Positions 48,519 through 61,775 of a stretch of DNA of 64,000 bases are shown piece by piece. Position 1 is the first letter of the stretch. Every line of letters begins with the position of its first letter. The stretch is from Manihot esculenta (Eukaryota > Streptophyta > Magnoliopsida > Malpighiales > Euphorbiaceae). Under the pieces are notes generated by a model. It was not told the DNA's origin. It searched no databases and was given only the letters and a program-made list of their open reading frames with translations. The translations under genes were made by a program, and so were the position numbers. The stretch spans positions 10,758,416-10,822,415 of the forward strand of contig NC_035168.2 in the NCBI RefSeq assembly GCF_001659605.2, given 5' to 3'.

Positions 48519-51045
48519 ATGAGAGGAACTCGTCGATCTGCACGATTGACTAGAGTACCACCCCAGGATGAGGGCACGGATGCCCGTCCTCCAGCATTAC
48601 CTAGGGCAATGTCCTGCAGGTCAAGCAGGGAGAGAACATCGAGGGACCCTAGAAGGTCTTTTGATGTGAGCAGAAGAGGGATAGTGCAAGGAGGAATGTC
48701 AGAGGATGTGGGGGATGATATGGATGTGGATCAGAGGAGGGATGGCAGTCTTGGAGTGAGTATGTCGGAAGAGGGCATGGGAGAGTCCCAAGGAGGCACT
48801 CAGGCCTCGGGATTTGTTTAGCCACCCCAGTACCCACCCTTTTCTCAGAATCCCGGGTATTCGATGGGAGGTACATCGGATTACCCCAGCTTTAGCCCTT
48901 ACCACTCACACATGCCATACCTACCTTTCTACCCACCATACCCACAGTACCCTATGTACCCACCCCCATCTTTCTACCCAGGTACAGCAAACCCTACCCC
49001 AGGGGATGTTGCACCTCTTCCACCACCAGCAGCACCTACTGTCCCAGAAACCCAAGTACCAAAACCTAGCTCATCTGGAGGGAGCAAGGTCAAGATGACC
49101 GACTACATGAAGCTGGGTGCTCCCCAGTATGAAACCGGTGATGACCCGTTTATGTATCTTGAGAGGGTCAGAACGATTACAGATGAGATAGGAGCTGATG
49201 ATAGTAGAGCCATTCAGATGGCTGGGTTCACACTGAAGTGCAAGAAGGCCCGTGAGTGGTTCAAGAACTATGTGAACCCAAGGTTGGATAGTCTTTCATG
49301 GGAGGAGTTTGCAAATGAATTTGCTGGATGGGCTTTCCCTGACAGTTCAAGGGAGCTGAAGATGATTGAATTTGAGCAGTTGAGGCAGTCAAATGAGATG
49401 AGTGTGGATGAATATACAAACAGATTCTTGGAACTGTTGTCGTTTGCTGGGCAGAATCTGGACACAGATCAGAAGAAGTCAAGGAGGTATATCATGAAGC
49501 TCCATTCCAGGTATTCCTCCTTAATCCAGTCAGCAGAGAGGGAGAGTTTCCATGCCATAGTGGATATGGCTCGGAGGATGGAGGCTAGTGCAATCATCGA
49601 AGGGAAAGTTAAGCAGTCAGTAGCACAGCCTTCTGGTTCAAAGACCCCAGGTGGGGGAAGATTAGACCCTTCTTCTCTGAGTTCAGCTAGTAAGAGGTGG
49701 AGCAGTACCACCAAGAAGCCAAAGAAGAACAAGTTCTGGAACAAGATCAAGTCAGGTCTGGGATTAGGAAGTGGCTCGAGCTCAGGTGCAGATAATGCAG
49801 CATGTATGAAGTGTGGAAAGCCGCACAAAGGAGTATGTCGGTTAGGACGACAGCCTGCTTCAGATGTGGGCAGGAGGGACACATGGCACGGGAGTGTCCT
49901 AGAGCAGCTTTTGTGGCACAGTCTCAGCAGACAGCTTCTGGTAGTGTGGCTCAGCCAGCAGCTCCAGCCGCAACTCAGGCTAGTGGCAGAGGCAGAGGGA
50001 GAGGGGCAGTCTCTTCTTCAGTGGGCTTCAGGGGTGAAGGTCCATCAGCTCCAGCACGGATCTTCACTATGACTCAGCAGGAGGCAAATGCATCAAACAC
50101 AGTGGTGTCAGGTAATCTCATCATTGGTTGTTCTGATGTTTATGCCTTAATGGACCCTGGTGCATCGCATTCTTTTATTGCTCGAGGGCCGTCGAGAGGT
50201 TGATGGTCTCTGGGTTAGAGTGTCCCCTATGGGTCAGTGGACCCAAGTGTGACCCGTCAGTGGCAGAGTCAGTCTGCCAGTGTAGTTCAGTTTTTATTGA
50301 GGGAAGATGCCTTTCTGCCGACCTTGTGGTTCTAGATTTGACAGATTTTGACGTCATTCTAGGGATGGATTGGCTATCTACCCATGGTGCTACCTTGGAT
50401 TGCAGAGACAAGGTAGTCAGGTTCAGATGTCAGGATGGGTCAGAGGTTGTCTTCAGAGGAGACAGGAAGGGTGCACCTAGAGGTTTGATATCAGCCCTAC
50501 AGGCTCATAGGCTGCTCAGGAGGGGTTGTCAGGGTTTTCTAGCTCATGTGAGAGAGCTGGATAGTCATGTCAGAGAGCCTGCCTCAGCGCCCGTGGTCAG
50601 AGAGTTTTTAGACGTCTTCCCAGACGAGCTGTCAGGTTTACACCTGCTAGGGAGATAGAGTTTGAAATTGAATTGATGCCTAAAACTAGACCGATCTCTA
50701 TCCCTCCCTACAGGATGGCACCAGCAGAACTGAATGAGCTTAAGGAGCAGTTGCAAGAGCTGGTAGATAAGGGCTTCATCCGACCAAGTACCTCACCTTG
50801 GGGTGCTCCAGTGCTGTTTGTGAAAAAGAAAGATGGATCCCGTAGACTTTGTATCGACTACAGGCAGTTGAACAAAGTCACTACCAAGAATAAGTACCCA
50901 TTGCCAAGGATCGACGATCTATTCGACCAGCTAGCAGGAGCAGGTTGTTTCTCCAAGATAGATCTGAGATCGGGGTACCATCAGCTGAGGATAAGAGAAG
51001 AGGATGTGCCGAAGACGGCGTTCAGGACCAGATATGGGCACTATG
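48519..51045 (+). pseudogene. gag-pol of element A, broken and truncated
   Basis: Starts [10 protein letters not shown]. Gag continues in one frame through a TAG at 48819-48821 (a CAG in element B), then shifts by one base near 49843-49850 just before the zinc knuckle ([14 protein letters not shown], about 49856), again near 50185 after the protease motif (MDPGASHSF), and again near 50640. RT then runs openly to [10 protein letters not shown] and RTRYGH before element B cuts it. The shifts are single-base and could be partly sequence error. No functional polyprotein can be made from this copy. Confidence 0.88.
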
Positions 51046-51402
51046 TGTAATACCCGGCTAGACTCCGGTATCGGAATTCCTACCGTCCGGTGGAATTTCG
51101 GATGTCGGAGACCTCTAGAAGGGTAAAACTATGTTTTCATGAAATGTTTTAATGTTTTTGATGATTTTAAGTAAAGAGGAAACGAGTTTTTAGAATAAAA
51201 ACACCCTTGGAGGAAACTCAGGTTCGGCCGCCGAAACTCAAAGTTCGGCCGCCGAACATGCATGCTTTTCGGGTGAGCCTTAGGCCCCCGAAGGCATAAG
51301 TGAGGGAAGCCCAGGTTTGGCCGCCGAACCTCAAGTTCGGCCGCCGAACATGGCATGCATGCGGGGGCACGTTCGGCTCCCGAATGTGGCCTGGCAGGCC
51401 AC

Positions 51403-51409
51403 TATAAAA
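51403..51409 (+). promoter_or_regulatory. TATA box of element B
   Basis: CTATAAAAG, about 240 bases before the donor-like site. Transcription would start some 30 bases downstream, near the conserved GGGCGAGCTTTCTCCCC. Confidence 0.6.
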
Positions 51410-52470
51410 GAGCCCCTTAGCCGAAATGGGCGAGCTTTCTCCCCATTTTCGGCCAAGGTGAGCCCTTCCGCCGTTCCTCACCATTCTTGAGTTCTTTCCT
51501 TCAAATCTTTCAAGATTTTCACAAGTTTTTACGTTGTTTTGAAGATTTTCGAGTTTAAAGCAAGTTTTGGAGCTTTGAGGTTCAAGAACTCAAAATCTCC
51601 CACCTCCGAGTTTAGGACGTCTCTCTCTCGATCTTCAAGAGGTAAGAGCCGAACTTAAGCTCATTTCATGTTTAAAGTAAGTTTTATGCAAGATCTATGG
51701 GGTAGAATGCATGTTTAGCTCATAGTTAGGTTTTTGAGTTAATGTTATGTTTTGAGCAATGTATGTTGGATTTGTGTTGTTGTTGTGTGTTGTAGTTGGG
51801 GTTTAAGTTAGTTTGAAGCCCCTAGGAGCCAATGTATGTATATTTTCATGTTTTGGTTGAGCTAAATGCATGATTGGAAGTTTTGGAGGCAAATGTGCTT
51901 GAAGGAGCCAAGTTTTTGCCCTTTGGCAGAAACCAGGTTCGGCAGCCGAAGGAACTTTCGGCCGCCGAACATGGCTGGGGAGGCAGGCCTTTCGGCTGCC
52001 GAAGTTGCCCCCGAAAAGAGACTTTCGTCTCTGTCTGGGACTTTCGGCCGCCGAAGGTGCTGCCGAACCTGCCCTGTTCTGCCTTCCTTTGCATGTTCTT
52101 GTATGGATGTTTTGAGATGTTTTAGGGGGTTTTTGGGGGATGTTTTTAGAGTTATGTTCTAGTATGTTGGTCCCTCATTTGAGTCCACCTGTGTAGGTTC
52201 GGACCCGAGGAACCGAGGACCTCAGCAGTGAGTCAGCTGCTTCAGTCAGTGTCAGAGCTAGCCAGAGGTGAGTGGAATGACTCTTATGCTTTTAAATAAA
52301 TAAATAAATCAGTTTTGAGCATGTTCATGCATCACGGATGCCATGTGATATTTTAGGATGCTTGCATTAGAAATCACGAATATGTTGCATTGCATAATAT
52401 GTTGTTGATGTGGATGAATGTTGAATGATCCATTAGCCCTCATATGTTATGATATGAAGATATGGTATGG

Positions 52471-52630
52471 AAGTCCAGGTGTGGCCTGCACTACGCCCCT
52501 GGCACTATGTAAGAGAAAGGCCGGACGTGGCCTGCACTACGCCCCCGGCACTATGGATTATGTATGTTATGTTATGTTATGTATAAGAGAAAGACCAGGT
52601 GTGGCCTGCACTACGCCCCTGGCATGATTG
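52471..52630. repeat. Minisatellite in the LTR of element B
   Basis: Three units of GTGGCCTGCACTACGCCC plus AGAGAAAG spacers, imperfect. It is related to the array in element A but homogenised separately. Confidence 0.8.
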
Positions 52631-53261
52631 GAATATATAGAGGGCTAAATGGTGACAAGTTCATCCTTGATATGATTAGTTGTGATGTGATGCATTTCAT
52701 GTTATCATATGTTTTAAATGCTTTACTATTCTGCTCACTGGGCTCTAGTAGCTCACCCCTCTCCCAAATTCCCCAGGTTTGCAGGTACGGGTTAGACAGA
52801 GAAGTCAAGAGGAGTAAGGAAGTCTTATGTATGTAATAGTTAGAATGTGGACATGACAGATTGTATAATGATGCATAGATATGTAATGTAAGGATATTGA
52901 GGTTAGAAGTGTGCTTGACCATATTCTAATGTAATCCCTTTTTGAATCATGATCTTAATGTTATTGATGTCCATGTTTAGCCAACTCAACACTTGTATTG
53001 CCACCCATTGGGGGCATTGATGAGATCCCACAGAGGGGTCAAGTTTATGATTATGTATATGTTCAGTGCATGCACAGGTTGAGTTTGGTGTATGATAGAA
53101 TGTATGAAAGAAAAGTTTTAAGTTTTTATGTATATTGTTGATCATGTATGGGATTAAACAGGTTTACAGGTTACATGTCAGGCTTGCTACGGGTCCCAGC
53201 GGCCTTAAGCCGATCTGGATCCTAGCGCCGGTAGCGGTCCGATTTTCGGGTCGTTACAGAA

Positions 53262-53273
53262 TGGTATCAGAGC
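53262..53273 (+). promoter_or_regulatory. Primer-binding site of element B
   Basis: TGGTATCAGAGC, three bases after the 5' LTR. Confidence 0.93.
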
Positions 53274-53520
53274 CCTAGGTTCATATGGTCGGACCTAGAG
53301 TGTCGGGCTCATAGATGTTATAGAAGGTCAAGCACAATAGGAAGGTCATGTCCACTAGGATAGGATGTGGAGTCCTGTCTTGTATGATGATGTGAAATGC
53401 CATGATTATATGCATGTGCATTAATGATATGCTATGATGTGTGATGCGGATTCATGTGTGCCCACATGAACCATATGATGCTAATGATTATGTGATGTGT
53501 ACTGTTTTTCAGAAAATAGG

Positions 53521-56500
53521 ATGAGAGGAACTCGTCGATCAGCAAGATTGACTGGAGTACCACCTGAGGATGAGGGCACGAGTGCCCGTCCTCCAGCATT
53601 GCCTAGGGCAATGTCTAGTAGGTCTAACAGAGAAAGAGCAGTAAGAGACCCTAGAAGGTCTTTGGATCTGGGAAGAAGCAGATCAGTCAGAGGAACAGTT
53701 CAGGGAGGAGCGTCAGAGGACATGGGGGATGATATGGATGTAGAGCAGAGGAGGGATGGCAGTCTGGGAGTCAGTATGTCAGAAGAAGGAATGGGAGAAT
53801 CCCAAGGAGGCACTCTGGCCTCGGGATTTGTTCAGCCACCTTACTACCCACCCTTCTCACAAAACCCTGGGTATTCGATGGGAGGCACATCGGACTACCA
53901 CAGCTTTAGCCCTTATCCCACACAAATGCCATACCCACCCTACTACCCACCATATTCACAGTACCCAATGTATCCACCTCCACCTTACTATCCAAATCCA
54001 GCAAACCCTACCCCAGGGGATGCTGCACCTCCTCCTCCTCCAACAGAAACAGCAGCCCCAGCTACCCAACCTCCTAGACCTAGCTCAGCCAGTGGGAGCA
54101 AGGTTAAGATGACTGACTACATGAAGTTGGGTGCTCCCCAGTACGAAAAAGGGGATGACCCGTCTGTGTATCTTGAGAGGGTCAAGGTGATCACAGATGA
54201 GATTGGGGGCTGATGATAGTAGAGCCATTCAGATGGCTGGGTTCACACTTAAGTGCATGAAGGCACGAGAGTGGTTCAAGAATTATGTGAACCCGAAAGT
54301 GGATAGCATGTCTTGGGAGGAGTTTGCAAACGAGTTTGCAGGATGGGCTTTCCCAGATAGTTCAAGGGAGCTGAAGATGATAGAGTTTGAGCAGTTGAGG
54401 CAGACCGAGGATATGGGTGTAGAGGAGTTCACAGACAGATTTTTGGAGCTATTGTCATTTGCAAGGCAAAGCCTTGACTCAGACCAGAAAAGGTCAAGGA
54501 GGTATATCATGAAACTCCACTCCAGATATTCCTCCTTGATCCAGTCAGCAGATAGGGAGAGCTTCCATGCCATAGTGGATATGGCCCAGAAAATGGAGGC
54601 CAGTGCCATCGTTCAGGGGTCAGTTAAACAGTCAGTGGCACAGCCTTCTGGTTCTAAGACCCCAGGCTCTTCTTCAATGAGTGCAGCAACTTCAGGTAGC
54701 AAGAAGTGGGACAGAGGTCCCAGGAAGTCTAAGAAGAATAAGTTTTGGAACAAGGTTAAGTCTAGTCTGGGACTAGGGAGTGGCTCAAGCTCTGGTGCGG
54801 ATAATGCAGTTTGTGCAAGGTGTGGTAAGCCACACAGAGGAGTATGTCGGTTTGGGACTACAGCCTGTTACAGATGTGGTCAAGAGGGGCATATGTCTCG
54901 AGATTGTCCAAGAGCAGCCCCGATGGCTCAGTTCCAGCAGACAGCTTCAGATAGTGTAGCGCAGCCAGCAGCTCCAGCCGCGACTCAGGCCAGTGGCAGA
55001 GGTAGAGGGAGAGGGGCAGCCTCTTCTTCAGCGGGTTTCAGAGGTGAAGGTCCATCAGCTCCAGCACGGATCTTCACGATGACACAGCAGGAGGCAGATG
55101 CATCTAACACCGTGGTGGCAGGTAATTTAGTCATTGGTTGTTCAGATGTGTATGCCTTGATGGACCCTGGCGCATCTCATTCTTTTGTTACACCGAGAGC
55201 CGTCCAGAGGTTAGGGTTGATGATCTCTGAGTTAGAGTGTCCTCTCTGGGTCAGTGGACCCAAGTGTGATCCATCAGTGGCAGAGTCAGTCTGCCAGTGT
55301 AGTCCTGTGTTTGTTGAGGGAAGATGCTTGTCCGCCGACCTTGTGGTTCTAGACTTGACAGATTTTGACGTCATTCTAGGGATGGACTGGTTATCTACCC
55401 ATGGTGCTACCTTGGACTGCAGAGACAAGGTAGTCAGGTTCAGAGGTCAGGATGGGTCAGAGGTAGTCTTCAGAGGAGACAGGAGGGGTACACCTAGAGG
55501 TCTGATATCAGCTCTTCAGGCTCGTAGGTTGCTTAGGAGGGGATGTCAGGGGTATTTGGCTCATGTGAGAGAGCTTCGCAGTCAGGTTAGAGAGCCCGCC
55601 TCGGTGCCAGTGGTTAGAGAGTTTCTAGACGTCTTCCCAGACGAGCTGCCAGGTTTACCACCTGCTAGGGAGATAGAGTTCGAGATAGAATTGATGCCTG
55701 GAACCCGACCGATCTCTATCCTCCCTACAGGATGGCTCCAGCCGAGCTAAAAGAATTGAAAGAACAGTTGCAAGAGCTGGTAGACAAGGGCTTCATCCGA
55801 CCGAGTACCTCACCCTGGGGTGCTCCAGTCTTGTTTGTCAGAAAGAAGGATGGATCCCTTAGACTTTGTATCGACTACAGGCAGTTGAACAAGGTCACTA
55901 CCAAGAATAAGTACCCGTTGCCTAGGATCGATGATCTATTTGACCAGCTAGCCGGAGCAGGTTGTTTCTCCAAAATAGATCTGAGATCGGGGTACCATCA
56001 ACTGAGGATCAGAGATGAGGACATGCCAAAGACGGCTTTCAGGACCAGATATGGGCATTTTGAGTTCCTTGTAATGCCGTTCGGGTTAACCAACGCCCCT
56101 GCAGCATTCATGGATCTCATGAACAGAGTATTTAGCCAGTACCTGGATCACTTTGTTATTGTCTTCATAGATGATATCTTGGTGTATTCCAGGAATGCAG
56201 AGGAGCATGCCCATCATCTGCGGTTGGTTTTGCAGACCTTGAGGGAACATGGCTTGTATGCCAAGTTCTCTAAGTGTGAGTTCTGGCTGAGGAGCATTTC
56301 GTTCTTGGGGCATGTAGTGTCAGAGAATGGGATAGAGGTGGACCCTAAGAAGACAGAAACTGTGGCTAACTGGCCTAGACCCACTTCAGTGACGGAGATC
56401 AGGAGTTTCTTGGGTTTGGCAGGTTACTACAGGAGGTTCGTTCAGTACTTCTCGAAAATAGCAGCTCCTCTGACCAGACTAACCAGGAAGAATCAGAAGT

Positions 56501-58497
56501 TTCGGTGGACCGACCAGTGCGAAGAGAGTTTCGAAGAGCTTAAGAAGAGGTTGACGTCAGCACCAGTTTTAGCTCTGCCATCTAGTGATGAGGACTTTAC
56601 AGTCTTTTGTGATGCGTCCCGTGTGGGACTGGGTTGTGTACTAATGCAGAATGAGAGGGTGATTGCTTATGCTTCTAGGCAGCTGAAGAAGCATGAGTTG
56701 AATTACCCCACACATGACCTTGAGATGGCAGCAGTAATCTTTGCACTCAAGATGTGGAGGCACTACCTCTATGGGGTAAAATGTGAGATCTTCACGGATC
56801 ATAAAAGCCTGCAATACATCCTGAGTCAAAGAGAATTGAACTTGAGACAGAGGAGATGGGTGGAGCTGCTGAGTGACTATGATTGCAAGATTCAGTATCA
56901 TCCGGGTAAGGCGAATGTCGTGGCAGACGCCCTAAGCCGGAAGTCACTAGGCAGTCTATCCCACATCACGGCAGAGAGGAGACCAGTGGTGAAGGAGTTT
57001 TACAAGCTCATGGATGAAGGTCTACAGTTGGAGTTGTCTGGTACCGGTGCTTTAGTGGCCCAAATGAGAGTGACACCTGTGTTTCTGGAGCAAGTGGCTC
57101 AGAAACAGCATGAGGACCCAGAGTTAGTGAAGATTGCCAGGACTGTTCAGTCAGGCAAGGACAGTGAGTTCAGATTTGACAATAAGGGGATCCTCCGCTA
57201 TGGGAGTCGATTGTGTGTACCAGATGACATAGGGCTAAAAGGAGACATTATGAGGGAGGCTCATAATGCAAGATACAGCGTTCACCCCGGAGCCACCAAG
57301 ATGTATCAAGGTTTGAAGAAAGTTTATTGGTGGCCAGCGATGAAGAAAGAAGTGGCACAGTTTGTGTCCGCCTGCGAAGTATGTCAGAGGGTGAAGCTGG
57401 AACATCAGAAGCCAGCTGGAATGCTTAACCCGCTACCTATTCCAGAGTGGAAATGGGAGAATATAGCTATGGACTTCGTAGTGGGGTTACCGGCAGCGTC
57501 CAACAGAGTGGACTCCATATGGGTAATTGTGGACAGACTCACCAAATCTGCTCTCTTCGTCCCTATCAGGAGTGGCTACTCTGTGGACAAGTTGGCGCAG
57601 GTATATGTGGATGAGATCGTCAGGCTGCATGGGGTTCCGGTTTCGATAGTGTCGGATAGAGGACCCCAGTTCACCTTCAGATTCTGGCGGAGTCTGTAGA
57701 ATGCCATGGGTACTAGATTGGATTTCAGTACTGCCTTCCACCCCCAGACGGACGGACAGTCCGAAAGGACCATCCAGACTATCGAAGATATGCTCAGAAT
57801 GTGTGTGCTGGACTTTGGCGGTTCTTGGAGGCAGCATCTACCTTTGGTGGAGTTTGCCTACAATAACAAGCATCATGCTAGCATCGGGATGGCTCCATAT
57901 GAAGCTTTATATGGGAGGAAGTGCAGGTCACCTGTTTGCTGGGAGGAAGTTGGAGAAAAGGCCTTGGCAGGGCCTGAGCTAGTAGAGATCACCAGCAGGG
58001 TGGTACCCATAATCAGAGAGAGAATCAACACTGCTGCAAGCAGACAGAAGAGTTATGCAGACATCCGCAGAAGACAGGTAGAGTTTCAGGAGGGGGATCT
58101 GGTATTGCTCAAGGTGTCTCCAATAAAAGGAGTGGTTCGCTTTGGGAAGAAAGGTAAATTAGCCCCACGATACATCGGACCCTTCGAAATCTTGCAGAAG
58201 ATTGGGAATGTGTCGTACAAGCTAGATTTGCCTGCTTCAATGGCAAGAATCCATTCGGTTTTCCATGTTTCAATGTTGAGGAAATTTGTGTCAGATCCGG
58301 GCAAGGTTCTTAGTGAACCTGATGTGGAGATCCAAGAGGATCTCACCTATGTTGAGCAGCCAGTGCGGATCATAGACACCCAGATCAGAAAGCTGAGAAA
58401 CAAGGAAATCCCGATGGTGAAAGTCCTATGGAACCACCACAATATGGAAGAGTGCACCTGGGAGACACGGGAGTCCATGCTCCAGCAATACCCTTAT
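53521..58497 (+). pseudogene. gag-pol of element B, three lesions and 3' truncation
   Basis: Closely similar to the intact polyprotein at 19479-24437. From ATG 53521 the frame is lost to a one-base gain near 54206 (before GADDSRAIQ), regained in the next frame through gag, the zinc knuckle (CYRCGQEGHMSRDC) and protease (MDPGASHSF), and lost to a one-base loss near 55720. RT (FIDD at 56164-56175), RNase H and integrase follow in one frame, except for a TAG at 57697-57699 where the intact copy has CAG. The integrase catalytic Glu is present (57763-57765). The chromodomain loses its last residues to element C. Confidence 0.92.
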
Positions 58498-61263
58498 TGT
58501 AAGACCCCGCTCGTTCAGACATCGGAATTCCTACCGTCCGGTGGAATCTCGGGTGTCGGATCCTCTTTGGGGGGGGTAGAGCAAGGGTAAAGGAAAGGTT
58601 TTCTAAAATGTTTTTACGTGTTTTATGGTTTTAAATAGAAAAGAGTTGAGTTTTTGAAGAGAAAAGACCAAGGAGGCATTTGCCAGGTTCGGCCGCCGAA
58701 AGTGAAGTTCGGCCGCCGAACATGTGAAGGCTTCGGGAGCGCCTTTGGCCTCCGAAAGTCTTGTGGGAGCAAGCCAAGGTTCGGCCGCCGAAAGTGAGGT
58801 TCGGCCGCCGAACATGCATGAGTTTAGGGGGCACGTTAGGCTGCCGAAGGTTGATGACCAGGCCACCTATAAAGAGCCCTCAGATCGGAAATGGGCGAGT
58901 TTTCTCCCCATTCCCGAGCTCAGGTGAGTGTATGCCCTCCCTTGGTTGCTTGTGAGTCTTCTCTTCAAAATCCTTCAAGTTTTCATAAGATCTACCCTTG
59001 GTTTGAAGTTTTGAAGCTAAAGTAGAAGTTTTGGGAGCTTGGAGCTTTTGGAGCTTGGATTCTCCACACCTCCGAGTTAGGGATCGCACCAACCCTCGAT
59101 CTTCAAGAGGTAAGTGTAGATCTTTGTTTCCTTGAGTTTTTAAGAAGTTTTAAGTAAGTTTTATGGAGGTTATATGGTTGAGTATGGGTAGATATGCATG
59201 TTTAGGCTTTTATAGGTTTGATGCCCAATGTATGTTATGTGATGATGTGTTGAGGAGTTTAAGCTAGTTTCTTTGCTCTCTTTGCTTGTGGGAGTGTGTA
59301 TGCATGCTTGGGAGAGAGTATGTGAGGTTTGGGGTTGTTTTGTGAGGTTTAGGAGGCTGGTATGCACGAAGGCGGAGTTCTGATGAACTCAGGTTCGGCC
59401 GCCGAAGGTGGTTTCGGCCGCCGAACGTGCCTGAGGATGCATAGGTTTGGCCGCCTAACCTTGCCCCCGAAAGTGGAGTTGTGGCTTGAAAGCAGACTTT
59501 CGGCCGCCGAAGGTAATGTTCGGCCGCCGAAAGTGCCTGACTTTCGTCTCTGGAGTGAGGGTTCGGCCGCCGAAGGTGCCGCCGAACCTACCCGAGTTTC
59601 GTCTCTGGAGGAGACTTTCGGCCGCCGAAGGTGCCGCCGAAAGTGCCTGTCCAGCCTTTTCATGGCTGTTTTCCTATGCGTATTTCTATGATGTTTAGAG
59701 GGGTTTTTGGGGAGTTTCTTATGAGTTGTTAGCATGTGTTTAGTACCTCATGTGAGTCCATCTGTGTAGGATTGGACCCGAGGAGAGGTGTCTAGCCTCA
59801 GTGCTAGTTGACCCTGAGTTTGTTGAGCAGAGGCTTCAGGTGAGTAGAACTAAACTTAATGTTTTACTTTAAGAAATTTTAATGTCTAAAGCATACTCAT
59901 ACATCATGTTATGTAATAGGATGTTTGCACTAGTTCATCATGCCCATGCACCATGTTTATATGTTATAGGATGATTGCACTAGTTTCACGAAGGTGACGC
60001 ATTGTATAATGTGCTATGTATATGATGTGATGGGTGGACCAAGGCGACCTCAATAGCCCGCAAGTCTGTCAATGAGTCTTTGTCAATCGGGCGAGTACAT
60101 GTAGGAAAGCCCCATGAGAGCTCCTTCGGGGCCAAGTTTTGACAGAGGGAACGTTGGGGTCATGTCTAACCCTGAGGGGAAGGACGTTACGTGAACCCTC
60201 AAAAATCACCCGCAAGAGGAAGAGATTTGCTAGCATGAACTCAAGCGGGGGTGAGATGTTTGTTGTGATATAATTGTGATATGACGCATTTCATGAATGC
60301 ATGAATAAGAAGAATAATTGAATTGAATAAAATGTCTTTATAATAAAATACATAAAAAGGGTGGAACAATAAAAGGCATAATAATATACCTAAAAATGGA
60401 GGAACTAAATCAAATGTTTTTTCTCTGTTTCTACTCACTGGGCTCTTGTAGCTCACCCCATTCCCTTAACCCCAGTTTTGCAGGGCCAGAGTAAGTAAGC
60501 CAGAGTAAGTCAGAAAGAGCTATGGGATAGAAGAGGTTCAAGCATGGGTTGCCATGTTTGGTTGTAATAGCGTAGCTGCTTATTGTATATGTTTATGGAG
60601 ATAGTATGTAATGTAAGTTGCTAAAGAGATGATATGTTATGTAATGCTATGAATGCTTGTATGCTTGTATGGTTTAGTTGTGGACATGATGATATATGGA
60701 CATGATAGATGGACTTGTTGTATGGTCCTTATGTATATAAAGAATATGAAAGAATAGAAAGAGTAATGTTATAAAGAGATAGAGCCAAGTAAGAAAAGTA
60801 TATGCTTGAGATGTATAGAATTGTGCTTTGCCTAGGAGTGTTGGTAAATCCCTTGGTTTTGCATGATCAATATGAAAGTTAAAGAAATGTTTTAAGAATG
60901 TTTTCAAGTTATATGAGATGTTTTAATGTTATGAGTTTTGAATGGCCCGTGAGGGAAGAAAGGGTTTCAAATCCCTTGACCCAAAGCGGTTATATTTTTA
61001 AAGAAAGCTTGATGACCCATTTGGTATGAGGTTCTATGTTTTCATGCATAGGTCAAGATGAGGTAAAGAAAACAAGTTTAAGGGTTTTTATGAGACCAAG
61101 GCCTAAGTTTTATGAAAAAGTTTGATCATGCGCGGGATTATACCTAAAGTTCAGGATGTTTAGCAGGCTTGCTACGGGTTCCGGCGGCCTTAAGCCGATC
61201 CGAATCCTAGCGCCGAGCAGGTCGGGCCGTTACTAGAGGTGTACCGGTTTCCGGGCTGTTACA
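58498..61263 (+). repeat. 5' LTR of element C
   Basis: Starts TGTAAGACCCCGCTCG and ends CCGGGCTGTTACA. TATAAAG is at 58868-58874, palindrome clusters at 58689-58815 and about 59395-59640, and the donor-like site is AAGAG/GTAAG at 59109/59110. The termini are distinct from those of A and B, so this is another subfamily. Confidence 0.92.
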
Positions 61264-61765
61264 GTTGGTATCAGAGCATCGGTTCCTCGAGAGTACGGTG
61301 TTTTGATGCGAAGATGCTCAGACATCGGAAAGAGGTTGTGCTAGATGTTAGGAGGGCAAGCACATTAAGAAAGATAAGAGTAAGATCATGTCCACTAGGA
61401 TAGGATGTCGAGTCCTGTCTTGTATGATGATGTGTGTAATGCCATGTGTGATGCATGTGCATTTATGTTGTATTATGGATGTTGATAGTCCCTTAGCTGC
61501 GAGATGGCATGATATGTACTGATATGAGATGAGCTGAGAGACCAGGTGTGGCCCTTGGCACAGTTGGTCATGGCATGTTCTGCTATGTTGTTGAGGCTGT
61601 AGGTGACAGGTTCATCCATGATATATGTTGCTTGAGGGGTCATGTGTTTATCACATGGACCATATGATATGATGCTATGCTATGTGTTGTGAGTTCATGT
61701 GTTTGTCATGGACCACATGATGTGATGTGATGCTTATGTGTGCTTGTGTGCCTGTTGTGTTTCAG
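59110..61765 (+). other. Predicted leader intron of element C
   Basis: 2656 nt from GTAAG to TGTTTCAG, ending 10 nt before the ATG at 61776. Even in this deleted element both sites are kept. Confidence 0.45.
61266..61277 (+). promoter_or_regulatory. Primer-binding site of element C
   Basis: TGGTATCAGAGC, two bases after the 5' LTR. Confidence 0.92.
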
Positions 61766-61775
61766 ACAAGCTGAG

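Larger units (their letters stand above)
45946..51045 (+). mobile_element. Chromovirus element A (5' part)
   Basis: Inserted in LTR D after GTTTT (45941-45945). It has a complete 5' LTR, primer site and decayed gag-pol, and is itself cut in reverse transcriptase at 51045 by element B. Its 3' half is outside the window. Confidence 0.88.
51046..53258 (+). repeat. 5' LTR of element B
   Basis: 2213 bp, from TGTAATACCCGG to CGGGTCGTTACA. TATAAAA is at 51403-51409, palindrome clusters at 51222-51352 and 51936-52070, and the donor-like site is AAGAG/GTAAG at 51641/51642. Confidence 0.92.
51642..53512 (+). other. Predicted leader intron of element B
   Basis: 1871 nt from GTAAG to TTTTTCAG, ending 8 nt before the gag ATG at 53521. 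The segment between TATA and donor has only one ATG, near the likely start site, while the predicted intron has dozens. Confidence 0.5.
51046..58497 (+). mobile_element. Chromovirus element B (5' part, nearly complete)
   Basis: Inserted in element A's reverse transcriptase after CTATG (51041-51045). It has a complete 5' LTR, primer site and gag-pol up to the last residues of the chromodomain, where element C interrupts it at 58497. Its polypurine tract and 3' LTR are outside the window. Confidence 0.9.

Noticed and set aside
48649..49882. Minus-strand frames within elements A and B
   Set aside because: Shadows of gag-pol on the opposite strand, recurring in each copy.
57706..58590. Separate 294-codon gene at the end of element B
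   Set aside because: It is the same frame as the preceding pol segment, after a TAG, and then runs into the LTR of element C.
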